Part shown: in pieces, positions 1-12,200 of the stretch
How positions within the stretch are numbered: position 1 is the first letter of the stretch
How the letters are laid out: the number at the start of each line of letters is the position of its first letter
NCBI GenBank assembly: GCA_004194705.1
Contig: SADC01001177.1
Location: 744,001-808,000 of the forward strand
Direction: 5' to 3'
Origin: Ditylenchus dipsaci
Taxonomy: Eukaryota; Nematoda; Chromadorea; Rhabditida; Anguinidae
DNA: 64,000 nt
Made by a program: the position numbers and the translations under genes
Notes under the pieces: generated by a model
Database searches by the model: none
What the model saw: only the letters and a program-made list of their open reading frames with translations
Told to the model about the DNA's origin: nothing

Positions 1-42
1 CATAATATATATATAACTCTTTTTATTTCAATAACAACTCAT

Positions 43-255
43 TTAGTTCTTGTATAGTGCAGCCAGTTGAGCCATTTGTTCGCCTATGGAAGAGTAGAAA
101 GCGGCTTGTTGGGCAAAGAAATCGCCGAACATGTGCCTAAACAGATATGTTATTGGTGGTTTAAAAGCCAGACGGCGTGTTTTAACTGACCGGAAATCAG
201 CATCCCTCTCTTGGTTGAAGTGGCTGATCTCCGCCATCATACTGTAGGTGGTCAC
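43..255 (-). CDS. SNX9: SNX9 terminal exon 16: last BAR helix and stop
   Basis: After a long (about 2.2 kb) last intron and an ACATTCAG acceptor, the exon reads in phase 0 through AEISHFNQERDADFRSVKTR to AAFYSSIGEQMAQLAALY and a TAA at 43-45. Human SNX9 ends with the equivalent AEMNHFHSNRIYDYNSV and QVQFYETIAEKLRQAL. The segment between them is longer here (a basic insertion around VKTRRLAFKPP). An AATAAA poly(A) signal follows on the minus strand at 22-27. Confidence 0.93.
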   Translation of the reverse strand: MTTYSMMAEISHFNQERDADFRSVKTRRLAFKPPITYLFRHMFGDFFAQQAAFYSSIGEQMAQLAALYKN

Positions 256-3200
256 CTGAATGTTAAAGAGGTATTTATGACGTCGATGTCACTCTTGGGC
301 TTTTAATGTAATTAAAAAATATACTACACCCACAGCTTTTCAAAATGCCCAAAATTGTTATGTTTGTGTTTTTGGCCCTGTTTGCATGGCGCAGTGGTAA
401 TGTAATGCAAAAGATTTTACGTAGCAAATAAGGGGCGCTACTCGGTTATAACCCACCAACCCTCCCCCCCCCCAATCCTAGGAGCTACTCGGTTATACCT
501 CCCCCCCCCCGAAAATCAAGATTTTTAGCAGTGGTCAAAACACATTTTTAAGCAATAATTTCGCCATAAAAGAACCAGAAAAGCAATTAAAATAGGGTTC
601 AACGCTTAGAGAATTAATACTCTTTGGTACTTATAGGCACTATAGAAGTGGCCCCTGTATTATTCCCTCCCTCTCCCAATACAGCCATAATCCCTTTTAA
701 ATTGCTTTTCTGGACCTTTTATGGCGAAATTATTGCTTAAAAATGTGTTTTGACCACTCCTAAAAATCTTGATTTTTGGGGGGGGGGGGGTTGGTTATAA
801 CTGAGTAGGTCCGATTTTTGGGGTGGGAGGGGGGGGGCGGGGGTTGGTATTCCGGAGTAGCTTTTTGGGGGGGGTGGTTATTACGAGTAGCGTCAAATAA
901 GGCTATTTTCTACGATGTCACGAGTTCAACCCTACCGTGGACACCTCCAATTTTTCAATTTTTTGCAAATTTTTTTTACTATTATTAGCCCATTCGACGT
1001 GAAATCGAAGAGTATAAATACCTTATTTCTTCTAATTAAAGCACCGGTGAGTTTATTTTGCAATCTCTCTTCAGGAAGTGCGTTGATTAGAAGGAGTGCG
1101 TCTATTTTTCATCCTCCCTTCAGGAGGTGCTTTAATTAGAGGAAATACGGTAGGTCGTAAACATTAATTTTTCAACTTTTCCTACAAAAATTCGAGCACA
1201 TGCTTGACAAAAGTCTAGACTTCTAGTTGAATACAAGGCGAAAATACAGCAAATAGTTCCCTCGTATAAAAGGCGAACATTCGTATTTTTGGAGACGTTT
1301 TATTTATATGTAGCAAACAAAAGCTCAGGATATACCCTTTCGAAAAAAATCAGATGAAATTTTTAATAGTCAGATTTTAGAGAACTAGAAGCCATTTCAA
1401 ATCCGAAACACCTTTTCTACTCAAATTCGAGCAGTTTTTTCCCGCAAATATTTTTCCAAAAAGCTTAATGGCTCATTTATAAACGTTGTCGTCGTCGTCG
1501 TTGTCGTTGTCGTTGGAATATTTTTTTATAAAACCCTTTTTTTCGCCAACGACGACGACAACGACGACCTATTTATAAAAATCCAACGACAACGCCAACG
1601 ACAACGACGACGCCAAGGACAACGACATTTTTTATTCAAAATTGGACAAATTTCGCATTTTTAGTCGAGCTTTCGAGTGAAAACGTGTGGAGAATATAGT
1701 TAATCCTTAAAATTCTGACTTAAAATGCAAAATTTGTCTGATTTGGAAGAAAAATTTTCCGTTGTCGTTGGCGTTGTCGTTGTCGTGGATTTTTTATGAA
1801 TATGTCGTCGTTGTCGTTGTCGTCGTCGTTGGCGTTGTCGTTGGCGTAAAAATGCCTTTATAAAACATTTTTTCCAAACGACAACGACGACGACAACGAC
1901 AACGTTTATAAATGAGCCATAAGTGAATGGCTTGAAAAGCTGTGATATCGTGTTTTTTCTAATTATGCCCGGCCAGAATTTGTTTATTCCTTTTAAAATC
2001 GGAATAAATTTTTTTTTGAAAATCTTTAGATTTTTTGAGTAAAAATTGAAAACCTAAAAAATGAAATCGGTAAAGCTCTTGGAAATTAAAAAAGTTACAA
2101 TGAAATAAACAGCTGTGAAAAATCTACTCTGTCCCGAGATACAGACCATCGGTTCTCTACACTGGCAAGGAACGGAATTAAGGCGGTATCCAGAAGTGGC
2201 GTTTTGGCAGAATTATCCTAAATACGGTTCTGCACTTCTTATTCCTTTTTCCGTACCATGAGGATGCCAAATAAGATATTCACAGGGTATTGATCTGTCC
2301 TTTTTCGTAAGATTTGTACTTTTCCGGCAGCTCATACTTTTTTTTATTTTAGGATTTATATACAAGTGAGACGAACGGTCCTAGAGGCAGTCACTGAGCT
2401 ATGGTGTTTCAACATTTTTTCAAGGCCCTTTTTTCATCCTAAAAAGCTTACATCAACACGATGGTGAATAGCATCCGCGTCCTGTGGAGCCAATTTGCCC
2501 TCTGCCTGTAGTCGGTCATTGTCTCTAATCTTCGAAAGGGCTGACTGCAAAATCAAAAAGATTTTTAGACCCATTTTTTGATTTGCTATTTAAAAAGTCA
2601 CTCTATGGACATTGACAATGTCGGGTATGTTGGTGAAAAGTCCTTTGTAAATGTAGAGGTAGTCCAATAATTGTTCCATATCTTTCTTGCCATGCTCTTC
2701 GTGCTGATTGCCAATTTTGTGGAGGGTGTGGGCACTTGTCCTTATTGCATTTTTTACTGGGCTATTGGCTTCAAAAGTTAAATTTAGCTAATCACTGAGA
2801 AGTGGAATAAAACTTACGCTGAGATGAATCCAGATCAAGTGACTTGCCTAGAGAATCAAAAGCAGCAGCCATCTTTTGCCAGTTGGATTTGTAAGCTAAA
2901 AAATTCCAAGGGTCATGTCTAAAAGCTTTTTTGGAATTGACGGAACTTACGCCCAATGAGCCGTTTTTGATTGTCGGTGATACGCTCAAACCTGAACAAA
3001 TGAAGCTTTTACGTTGTTTTAGATCAATAAATACGTCAAAAATGATGAGGAGACTTACAATTCCCGGGTGCTTTCGTCCATACTTCGCACACATTTCGCG
3101 TATCCATCTATTTGCTTTTCGCTAAAAATAGAAAAGGTTAAAGTTAAATTTTACAAGGTTGGTTTTGCTGGACCAGCTATCTCGGCATCGAAAAGGTGCT

Positions 3201-6200
3201 TGTCTATGGTCATGAGGGTTATGATGATATGTTCATAATAGACGGCCACATATTGTCGATTATAAAGTATTTAACTTTTGGTTTGTGTCTTTTGTTGGCA
3301 GAATGTGCATCCGCCAAAGTGCGAGGTCAACTTTCTTTTAACAACTTTTTTTCAGCGTATCCGGCTGTCCAAAAATTACTGCCAATGCCCTAAAGTGGCT
3401 GCGGCTCTAATTTTTTTATAGAAATCGTATTTTCGTTCGCTTTAGTAATGAAATTTGACGTGAAATATTAGAATAAAATTTTATTTCTGAAACCCAGCAA
3501 AGATTCTGGCGTAATTTTAATAGAAAATTTTATACTTGAAATAATTATGGAACCCATCAGAAACGTGAAAGCCATTTTGGAATTTTTGCATGACTTTCCC
3601 GACATGTGGATGGAATCGCCATGTTCCATTTAAAAGGGTTTATTGATGGAGAATTCGCCAAATTCGGTTTCGCTGGCGAATCAGCCAACTCTAGATTTTG
3701 ATCCCACTTTGAGAGCGACCGCCTTTTGTTTGCATCTTGCCTTGCCCGAAATTCAAAAGTAGTGCGGAAAAATACTTTCTTGGTAGTGGGTTTTGTCTTA
3801 CCAAGTCGCCCAATAAGTTCGCAATCCAACGCATTTTAGGACCTAACTCTTTGGTGGGTTGCAAAAAGACTTTTTTATATAAATCACGAATGTTATCTAG
3901 GTTTCACTAAATGATGTTGAATAATTTGATGAAACCCGTCACAAAATGACATTCGTGATTTATATTTGAAAAATTGCAAGCCACCAAAAGGTTAGGACCT
4001 AAATTGCTTGAATCGCGAACTTATCGGACGACCTGATACTTTTAAAAATAATTTCACTTGCCGCCCTCCCTTTAGAGCGAATGGTCCTACTTACTCACTC
4101 TGGTCACTTATCAAAAATGAAAGAGTCATCAAGATTACATTTGACGTGAGTCCACCGGTTGCTCAGGCACTTCAATACAATGGAAGAAATTGCCGCCCAC
4201 ATACTCATCCTTTTCTGCGGCTCTCTTGCCTTTCTTCCAGTTGTTAGCATCTGTGCAAGTCATAAAGTGTTTCCACACATTTGACTGGCTCAACACTGGG
4301 TGTCTGCAGATCTTGTTGACCCAGACTTGGAGGATTGATTTCCTGTGCTCTATCAAATCTTCTTCATAACGGCCTTAATACACACCAAATAATTAAATTA
4401 AAAAAACCAGCCAAGTTTTTACCAGAGACTTGCTTTTCCGGCAATGGAGGTATGGGGATCAGTAAATATTTGCTGGCTAGTTGCTCATGCAACCAGTCGA
4501 AGTGCTTGTAGCGTCGGGACACTTGTATGCCACTCAGCGAAGAGGTCAGACTGTAGGCTATGAAACTTTTAAGGCCCTTGAGCTTAGACTCCTTTTTGGG
4601 TTTGGATACTACACATGTGTAGATTTCTTTGGGATGCAACCACTCTATGTGGTTATTGTCTTTGAGCTAAAAATTTGGTTATTGGAGGTAACCAGACATT
4701 TGTGTTTAATAACGCCCGACATTTGGTGCTTTTTTGTTAACTGTATAAGTCATTTTTGTCGTATACAGTTAACTAAAGAGTGAACAATTGCCTGGTTGCT
4801 TAGTTGGACTTTTAAAATATAGACTGGTTTACCAAAATAGCGTGTTTCTCAGTCCGCTCTGAGTTGATTTTGGTGGCAGCCAGAATGTATGACTCCATGC
4901 CGGTTTTTACGAAATTGGAGAATCTGCAATTTTTATGTTTTTTTTTAATTTGAACAAACGTGTTTGACCTGTTGATTGTTTTCATCTTGGAAGTGCCCAT
5001 TTGTTTGCCAGCCATAGAGGCAGTGTCAGGCCCTGTGGATCGGCTTCTGGCAACGTCTCTTTGAGCTCCATGGCTAGCGGAGTATTCCTGAATCGGAAAG
5101 ATTGTTTAGGAGGGTTTAGGTGTTTATTGAATTATAGATTTACTTCACAACACAATGAATTACACTTTTGCTAATGTGCTTAGAGAACAATCCTAGAATT
5201 TCTACGAAGCCAACGATTTTCGGTGAAATTATTCGGGGTGGCAAGGATAGCTTTTAAAAGTTAGGTTTGACAGCACTTTTTCCACAGATTGTAAAATCTT
5301 CATTTTCGGCGTTCCAGTCATTTATTTGAACTGTTGTGCAAAAAGACAAAGTCTACAAAACAGTTAAAAAAGTTCTAAAACGCCGAAAATAAATGTTTTA
5401 CAACATGTTTAAAAAGTGCTATCAAACCCAGCATTTAGTCAGCAAGTCGTTTTAACACTACCCTAGGCAATGCAAAAAATGTCGTATGGTGCAGTACTCC
5501 GAAAACGCTGATATCTCACTGTTTTGATGTTTTTGACTCACAGTGGTGATTTGCGTATGTAGATTGGGGAAGTATTCCTTAACAAGACTTCCATTGACAG
5601 TCTGATGAGCTTCATCTTTTTTATTTATAAATTATTCACAAAATTTCCAGTTCCCCACCGTTCCCAAAAAATAAATAAACGCAGCTAAATTGTTTGATCA
5701 AACTCCAAATTTTTCTTTTCACATCAAAATTCTGGGACCTTTACCTATCAACAAATTTTATATTACCAATGATAAATACAATTATTTTGAAACCCACCAA
5801 AGTGACAAACTACAATGTCGTCTCATCGCATGGCTTTTTTACAACCCAAAAAAAAAGCAAAAAATCGACATCTTTTCGAGTCATTTTACAGATGAAAGTG
5901 CCGATTTTAGACGGTTTTGACTTTGTAACCTGGCATACCCTCGAATAGCCACTTTGAAATAACTATTTTTACTTCCCAAGATTTTTCGGTACCTTAATTG
6001 TAGACATTATAGTTGGGGTATACGACAACTAAAACACAAGCACATTACAGTACGCACAAAATTCTAGTGCAGGTAAATGCCCTTCAAAGTGCATCCTAGC
6101 AGTAGCGATATAATTTCTGAAGCTTGTGGAAATTTGACCAGATCAGCAACATTAACTTGCCCCGCTCTTTACAAAAGATTTACAGTTGACAATCACAAGC

Positions 6201-9200
6201 ACCAATACCAGCAAAAGCTACATCGATATTTCTAGATGGTCACCTTGCTATTGCTGGGTGATGAAAGCACTCTTTCAGTGGATTCCTCTCTACCCGACCC
6301 ACTTCCACCTTTTTTGCCAACCTCTGCAATAGACTGAATATCATCAGTTATGGTGGTAGCGTCTTCATTATCCTCTTCTTCAACCGACAAATCAGTGCGA
6401 GAGTCACTGGTTGTTCTTGACTGTGACCTCTTCCGACGACCATTAGCATTAGCCTTGGAGGGAGAGCTGTGTTGATTAGACAATGAATTAACTCCAGTGC
6501 CTAGCTTTTGTTCTTCACCAATGGAGGAACGAGCTTCGGGAGCGTGCCCACTGGCTCCAGCATTGTTTTGTTGGACTCGCGAAAAAAGGGAGACAGTTAG
6601 ATTTTGAAAAAAAATGTGACAATATTTCGATGAGATGAGATTATACGAAACCCACCGAGTTTTTCAGTTGCGCGCTTAGAAATCTCAATTATTACAACTA
6701 TGATACCAGCCCTTTGTAGTTCTAGAGGCTTTTCGGATTTATTTTCTGGTATACTTGTTTCTTTATTTTTATTTTATAAAGGAGGGACCCTCACTGTGAC
6801 GCACGGAAATTTGGATGAGGTTTTTCTTGTAGAAGTTGGCTAAATGTTTTTAAAATTGGCTATCCGCATGTGAAAACAAATAAATTGTTTAAAAATGACC
6901 CATGGTCAAGGGCCAGTTAGGAAAATCCATGATATGGGATCGGGTGATTTATAAATTTGAGTGACCGCCGCATCACTTTTTGTAAACCTTCAGAGCTGGG
7001 GAGTCAGATCTGAGAAGAACTTGGACACGCTCAACAAGAATACGCAAAACTTTTTTGATCGAAGTTCCCTCGGTCATACTCAGGGTCCCTTCCTTGTCAA
7101 TTTTTTAACGATTCCACGAGACCTATCGAAATGTTTAGTTGAATACTATTTAGGTTTCAATTTTACAGATACTTTAGATGCAGAAATTTCAAATCCAAAC
7201 ATTATCAGTATGTGATGGGTGATTTCCACGTTCGAATGTGTTACGAAATACTGTATATTCTCTATTAGAAGGCCCGGGCCTTCTATTTTTCAACCCTAAA
7301 AAAGTCGGAAAAAATTTGGGTCGATTTTGAGATTTTTGCGTGCTCAACCAAAATTTTAAAAGTGGTATTAGGTGAGCTCGTGCTAACTAAGAAAACACGA
7401 AAAACAGATTGCGAATTTCTTTTTCTAGGCTGATATATAGGTCCTCAAGGGGCCTTCTATTAGAGAGGGGCCTTCTAATCGAGAATATACGGTAGTTTTG
7501 TATATAAAAAATATTATAAACTTTTTGTAAGGTCTCAGAAGTTGAATTTGGTAAACGAGTTCAGATGAAGTTTAATTTCCGATGTCCAACAAAAAGTTTA
7601 CAATACTTTTTGTATAGAAATATTCGGGACGGTTTCAAATGTGTGGTTTTTCTAAAATATTGCCTACAAAAGGAAAACTAAATATTATAAAATTCTTTTT
7701 TTCTCCCGTATTTTCAATATTTGATCTACCAAAACTCAATTACATTGGGCACGCAGACAGAGTGAGACCTGAACGTCCTCTGATCAACATCACGACTTCT
7801 CGAAAAGAGCATGCTTGCCAGATTTCAATCAATTGATAGCTTGGATTTGATCTTGAACTAACTAGATACTGGACTAGATAGAGCACAAATGTGCTAGAAG
7901 ACAAGCTTGTGCTCACAAGCACACATCCGGAGTTGACTGCCACTAACTGGATGAGCAGGAGGAAATGCCATTCCAAGAGAGGGGAAGGGCAAAAAGAAAA
8001 GAAAAATAATTGGCTAACCCACATTTTCATAAAAACAACAATAGAGCTCTAATTGAATCTTGGCAACAAATGAATAATTACGTCTAAATTTGGCAGCTGC
8101 CACTATTATTACTATTTCGAGGCATGATTTGGCATACTATTGATACTGCAGTTGAGATTTGAGCAAAAGTGTAAATTTTGCAAATAGATTTGGAGCAGCA
8201 GAATCAATATGTGATCACCTAATAGTTTTTGATTCTGCAAGGTGGGCCAAGAAAATTTAAATAGTCATAACTATAGGCAAGATCTTGATTATAAAGACTA
8301 AAAATTACTCATTGGCCAAGAATGACAGCACTGCAGCTGCCACGTGTATGGTGACAAAAAAAAATTTTTCCAAAATAAAACACATTAGACCCCGTCCTAA
8401 CGCACGCTGACCTGCTGCCTAAGCCTAAAAACAATAGAGTAACCGAGAATCAAAGGATACACGGGCTGGAATTGTGAAAAAAATAAAATTTAGACGAGTT
8501 GGGATTTGAGACGAGGTGGGTTTTTACAAAAAAGTTGTGTCAATCATCTTTTATATACAGTCAAAACCCGGATTAGCGTAACTTTTTTTTCTAATTTAGT
8601 TGGGTTTGTTAATAAATGCCTGTAGTGAACCTTCAAATTAACGTGACGCAGGATTAACACAACCTTTTTTCTGACCACTTAAAGTTACGTTTAAGCGTAG
8701 TTTGACTATATAGCAAAACCAAATTTTTTTCAAAGACGACACAAGCATACTGTACGCTCGGAAAAATTGGCGCTGGGTGCCGACCCGTGCGCCGGACTTA
8801 CCGAAAATCGGCGCCGGGCGCCGGCGTCGGCGCCCTTTAAAAATCGCCGCTGGCGCGGGCGCCATCCTGGCACCCGCGGCTAAAAAGTAGCGGCGCCAGG
8901 GTGTATACTATGTATTTGACGATAAAAAAATCCTATTGTTTCCAGGCTATAAGTTAAATGCGTCTAGCACCAAACAACATACTGTTAAAACTTTAAAATG
9001 TCATGAAAATTTAAAAAATCCAGTACTGCCCCTGATACTTGGTGCTGATATAAGAGGGCGCCGGTATGAAAAGGGAGCCGGCCACCGGCGCTGCCGCGCC
9101 GTAAAATGGTCAAATTTTGCGTGGCGTTGGCGCCCGTGCAGGCATAGATACAACCTGTCATCAATCTATAACCCATATGCTTTTTGCAAAAGAAAAGTAT

Positions 9201-12200
9201 CTACAAAAATTCAAATCATTTGCATAGTACTGGAATAGATCTCCCGGCTTCTGTTAACTTCTAAAACTATATAATTTTTCGATTTTTCGAAGCGCCGGCG
9301 TCTCACAAAATTATCGCCGCCGGCGACGACACGCTTCATTTTTTTCGTCGCTGGCACCGGCGCTAGCGCCGGCGCTCCAACTTGCCCAATTTTACCCGGC
9401 TGCGCGCCGGCGCTCGTGCAGCACCGGTGCGCCGTCGGTGCTGCGTGTAGGTATGGTAGCGGCACCGGCTTGGCACCGAAACAATTATAACGGAAAATTC
9501 TCGAGTAAATTGTTTCGGCGCCAAGATGGTGCCCCTATGTGAAATGACTTTTTTCTATTTCCAACCCTGTTCACTGTTCGTCACAGGCTACCACAAAAAA
9601 TTTTTGTTTTAGAATTACAAGACCGTATAATATTTGATGGTTTAACTCGATGTCGAAGACCGTAGTACCAAGATGGTCGGAAGGTGTATAAATTATCCAT
9701 TTTCCAGCATGACTTTTTCGTAGGTTACAAAAAATTTGAAAATCATTAATTATATTTAACGGGGGTTTTTTTATTTAATTAGCATTAAAATAACCACTAT
9801 CTGCATTGACGACCATTTGCATCTTTCAGATAGTTAAGGAATCCTTTCTTGTTGCGAACCGAACACATGAAAAAAGAGCGCGCACTTGTTACCCGTGACC
9901 CCATGAATGAATTATGCACACTATCAAGATGTAACTCATGCAACAATTTTTATTCCGTCTAGTCAAAACTGTGCCGAAGAAGGAAATTAGGAAATCATTT
10001 GCTGAGTTCTTGTCTGCGAGTATAACTGGGTGGACAGATATCGTGGTTACCGGCATACTTTCTTCCAAAGTATGGCTCAAAGTTTTAAATTTTTTAAAGT
10101 TACTGAAATTTCCGATTGCCCATATTTTATGGTCTGCCAATTGCTTTTAACTATAGGTCAACCTCTCTTATATCGATCGCATTTTTTTCCTGAATATTTA
10201 CCAAGAAATCTTCATTTCTCAACAAATTTGTGTAGACTACAATATAAACCAACCGCCACTTCTTCATCCTCGTCTGACCAATCGTCGTCAAAGTCATCGT
10301 CTAGATTGTAGGTGTTGGCTGGATTGTCCAATTTGGGTAGGATACCACTCCAGAAGCTGCCTGATGACTGGCGGGCAGTGAGGCTGGTGCAGATGAACCT
10401 GGTGGCACATATGGAGCTGAAATTCAGCAAATTTCTCTACGTCTTTGCTAGAAATCAACTTACGAGCTATAGGAATGCGCGGGTCATCCCAGGGGTCGTG
10501 ACTGGACTTAGGCAGGGCTGCTAGAGGGATGGCCACTGGCGGCACAGAGTAGTTGGCTGGTGGAATTTGTACATTTACTGGCAAGGGCGGTGGAGCCATT
10601 GGTGGTGGCAGCGAAGAGGAGGCCTGAAAATAATAAGTTCTTTTATCAGAATAATAAATTATCGGAATGAAAAGACAAAATTGCAGACTTATTTTTATTC
10701 CACATTTTTCGACCCTACCATGGAATACCTCCTCGCTTTAAAACTTAAGTAAAAGTTACCCAAATATATGTCCCAGCCTTGAAAAAATTGGTAGCTCCAT
10801 GATTTTTTAACTTTTACAGCATTTGAATATAGCTGTGAGCCACAAAACTATCTATTTAATTATAGAACCTAATTTATTACTTCCAGTTTTTTTTGAGTTT
10901 TAGCAGGGCAAGTAACTCAAAATTTTGAAAAAAGGACATTTGGGTAAAAAAAGGACTTTTGACGATTTTTGAAGAAAAAGGGTCATTTTATTCAGTGCTT
11001 ATTGCTATTTTGAAGCGAAAAAAAAATTTTATTCGAAAAGCTTCAAAAACCGTCCCGAAAAAGGGCAAACCTTTTAAAAAAGGACTCATACGTGCTCTAA
11101 GCTTTAGTCATAAAAAATGAAACCCGGCACATAATTTTCATTCCGATTAGAGAACTTAATGTTTGGTTGTCGTTGTTTTTTCTGTGGGACAACTTTCCTT
11201 GTTCTGACCGTTTTGGTTTTTTCTCATGCGAATAAGCTTTTTTGACGGTTTTGACGTTTTGAAGACATTGAATTGAATAACTTTTTGAACAACTCTATAA
11301 TCATAGAGATCTGAAGGGCATAAACATTAACATATTTAAACCTCTAACTCTGCATATAAAGTAAAGTTTCATGGCTTGATAGATTAGGAGTTGCATGCGG
11401 AAAAAAAAATTCAGCTAAAATCAAAAGAAAAGACCCCAAATTAACTTTTCCTATGAAATAAAGATTTTCCAATACTCAATGTGATTTTTTTTATTTTAGT
11501 AACCTAGCGCTTAATTTCCAATCAATAGTTTAATATGAATTTCGTGGGCATCAGGATGATCGCGTGCGGTTTTCTCTCAATTGTTGACCTATTGTTTGTA
11601 TTCAAGTGTGAATTTGGTGTTGGTCGGAGGTTCAGGCATTTGAAATCTTAGAATTAGGAAGTGTCTTTCATTTCTTCAGATATTGGCTCAGAGTTGGTGC
11701 AAAAAAATTTGAGAAAACGATTCGTCCCAGGGATGTTAGACGGCGAATTTTTTTGGTATAGTTGGCATTTTTTTCAACTAAAATTTCGTAATTTAATGAA
11801 AGTATTCTATTTTTCCTATCATTCAACTTACCACTTAACTTCACTGAGATGCTATTATATATATATATTTTAATTTTTGGATCTCTAATAGATTGTATTA
11901 ATTGAGGAAAGGGGACCTAATTTGGTAAACCCTCCCTACCCCTCTTTTTGCCACTTACAGCAGGGGCGTGCTTGTATACATTGCCTACACTACTCCTCTG
12001 TTGCAAACCCCTTCTTTGACTTCCAGTCCTACTGTTCCTCCGGCTGCCTTCATGTGAGCTGTAAGTGATGGTATCTACCATAATCACTCTATCAGTGTTT
12101 GGGTCCATGAAGCTGACTTGTCTGGCTGTAGTGCTCGGCAGAATCCTACTTAAAGTGTCCAAGTCCTGGCCCACACTCCCAGGAGTGATTACTGAGCAAG

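Noticed and set aside
3557..3829. 90-codon minus-strand frame between SNX9 exons 10 and 11
   Set aside because: The exon chain passes over it in phase, and it carries no BAR or PX similarity; it is intron sequence.
7740..8030. 96-codon minus-strand frame starting MKMWVSQLFFFSF, hydrophobic at its start
   Set aside because: It lies in an SNX9 intron, has no recognisable family or splice context, and its hydrophobicity can come from a pyrimidine-rich tract.
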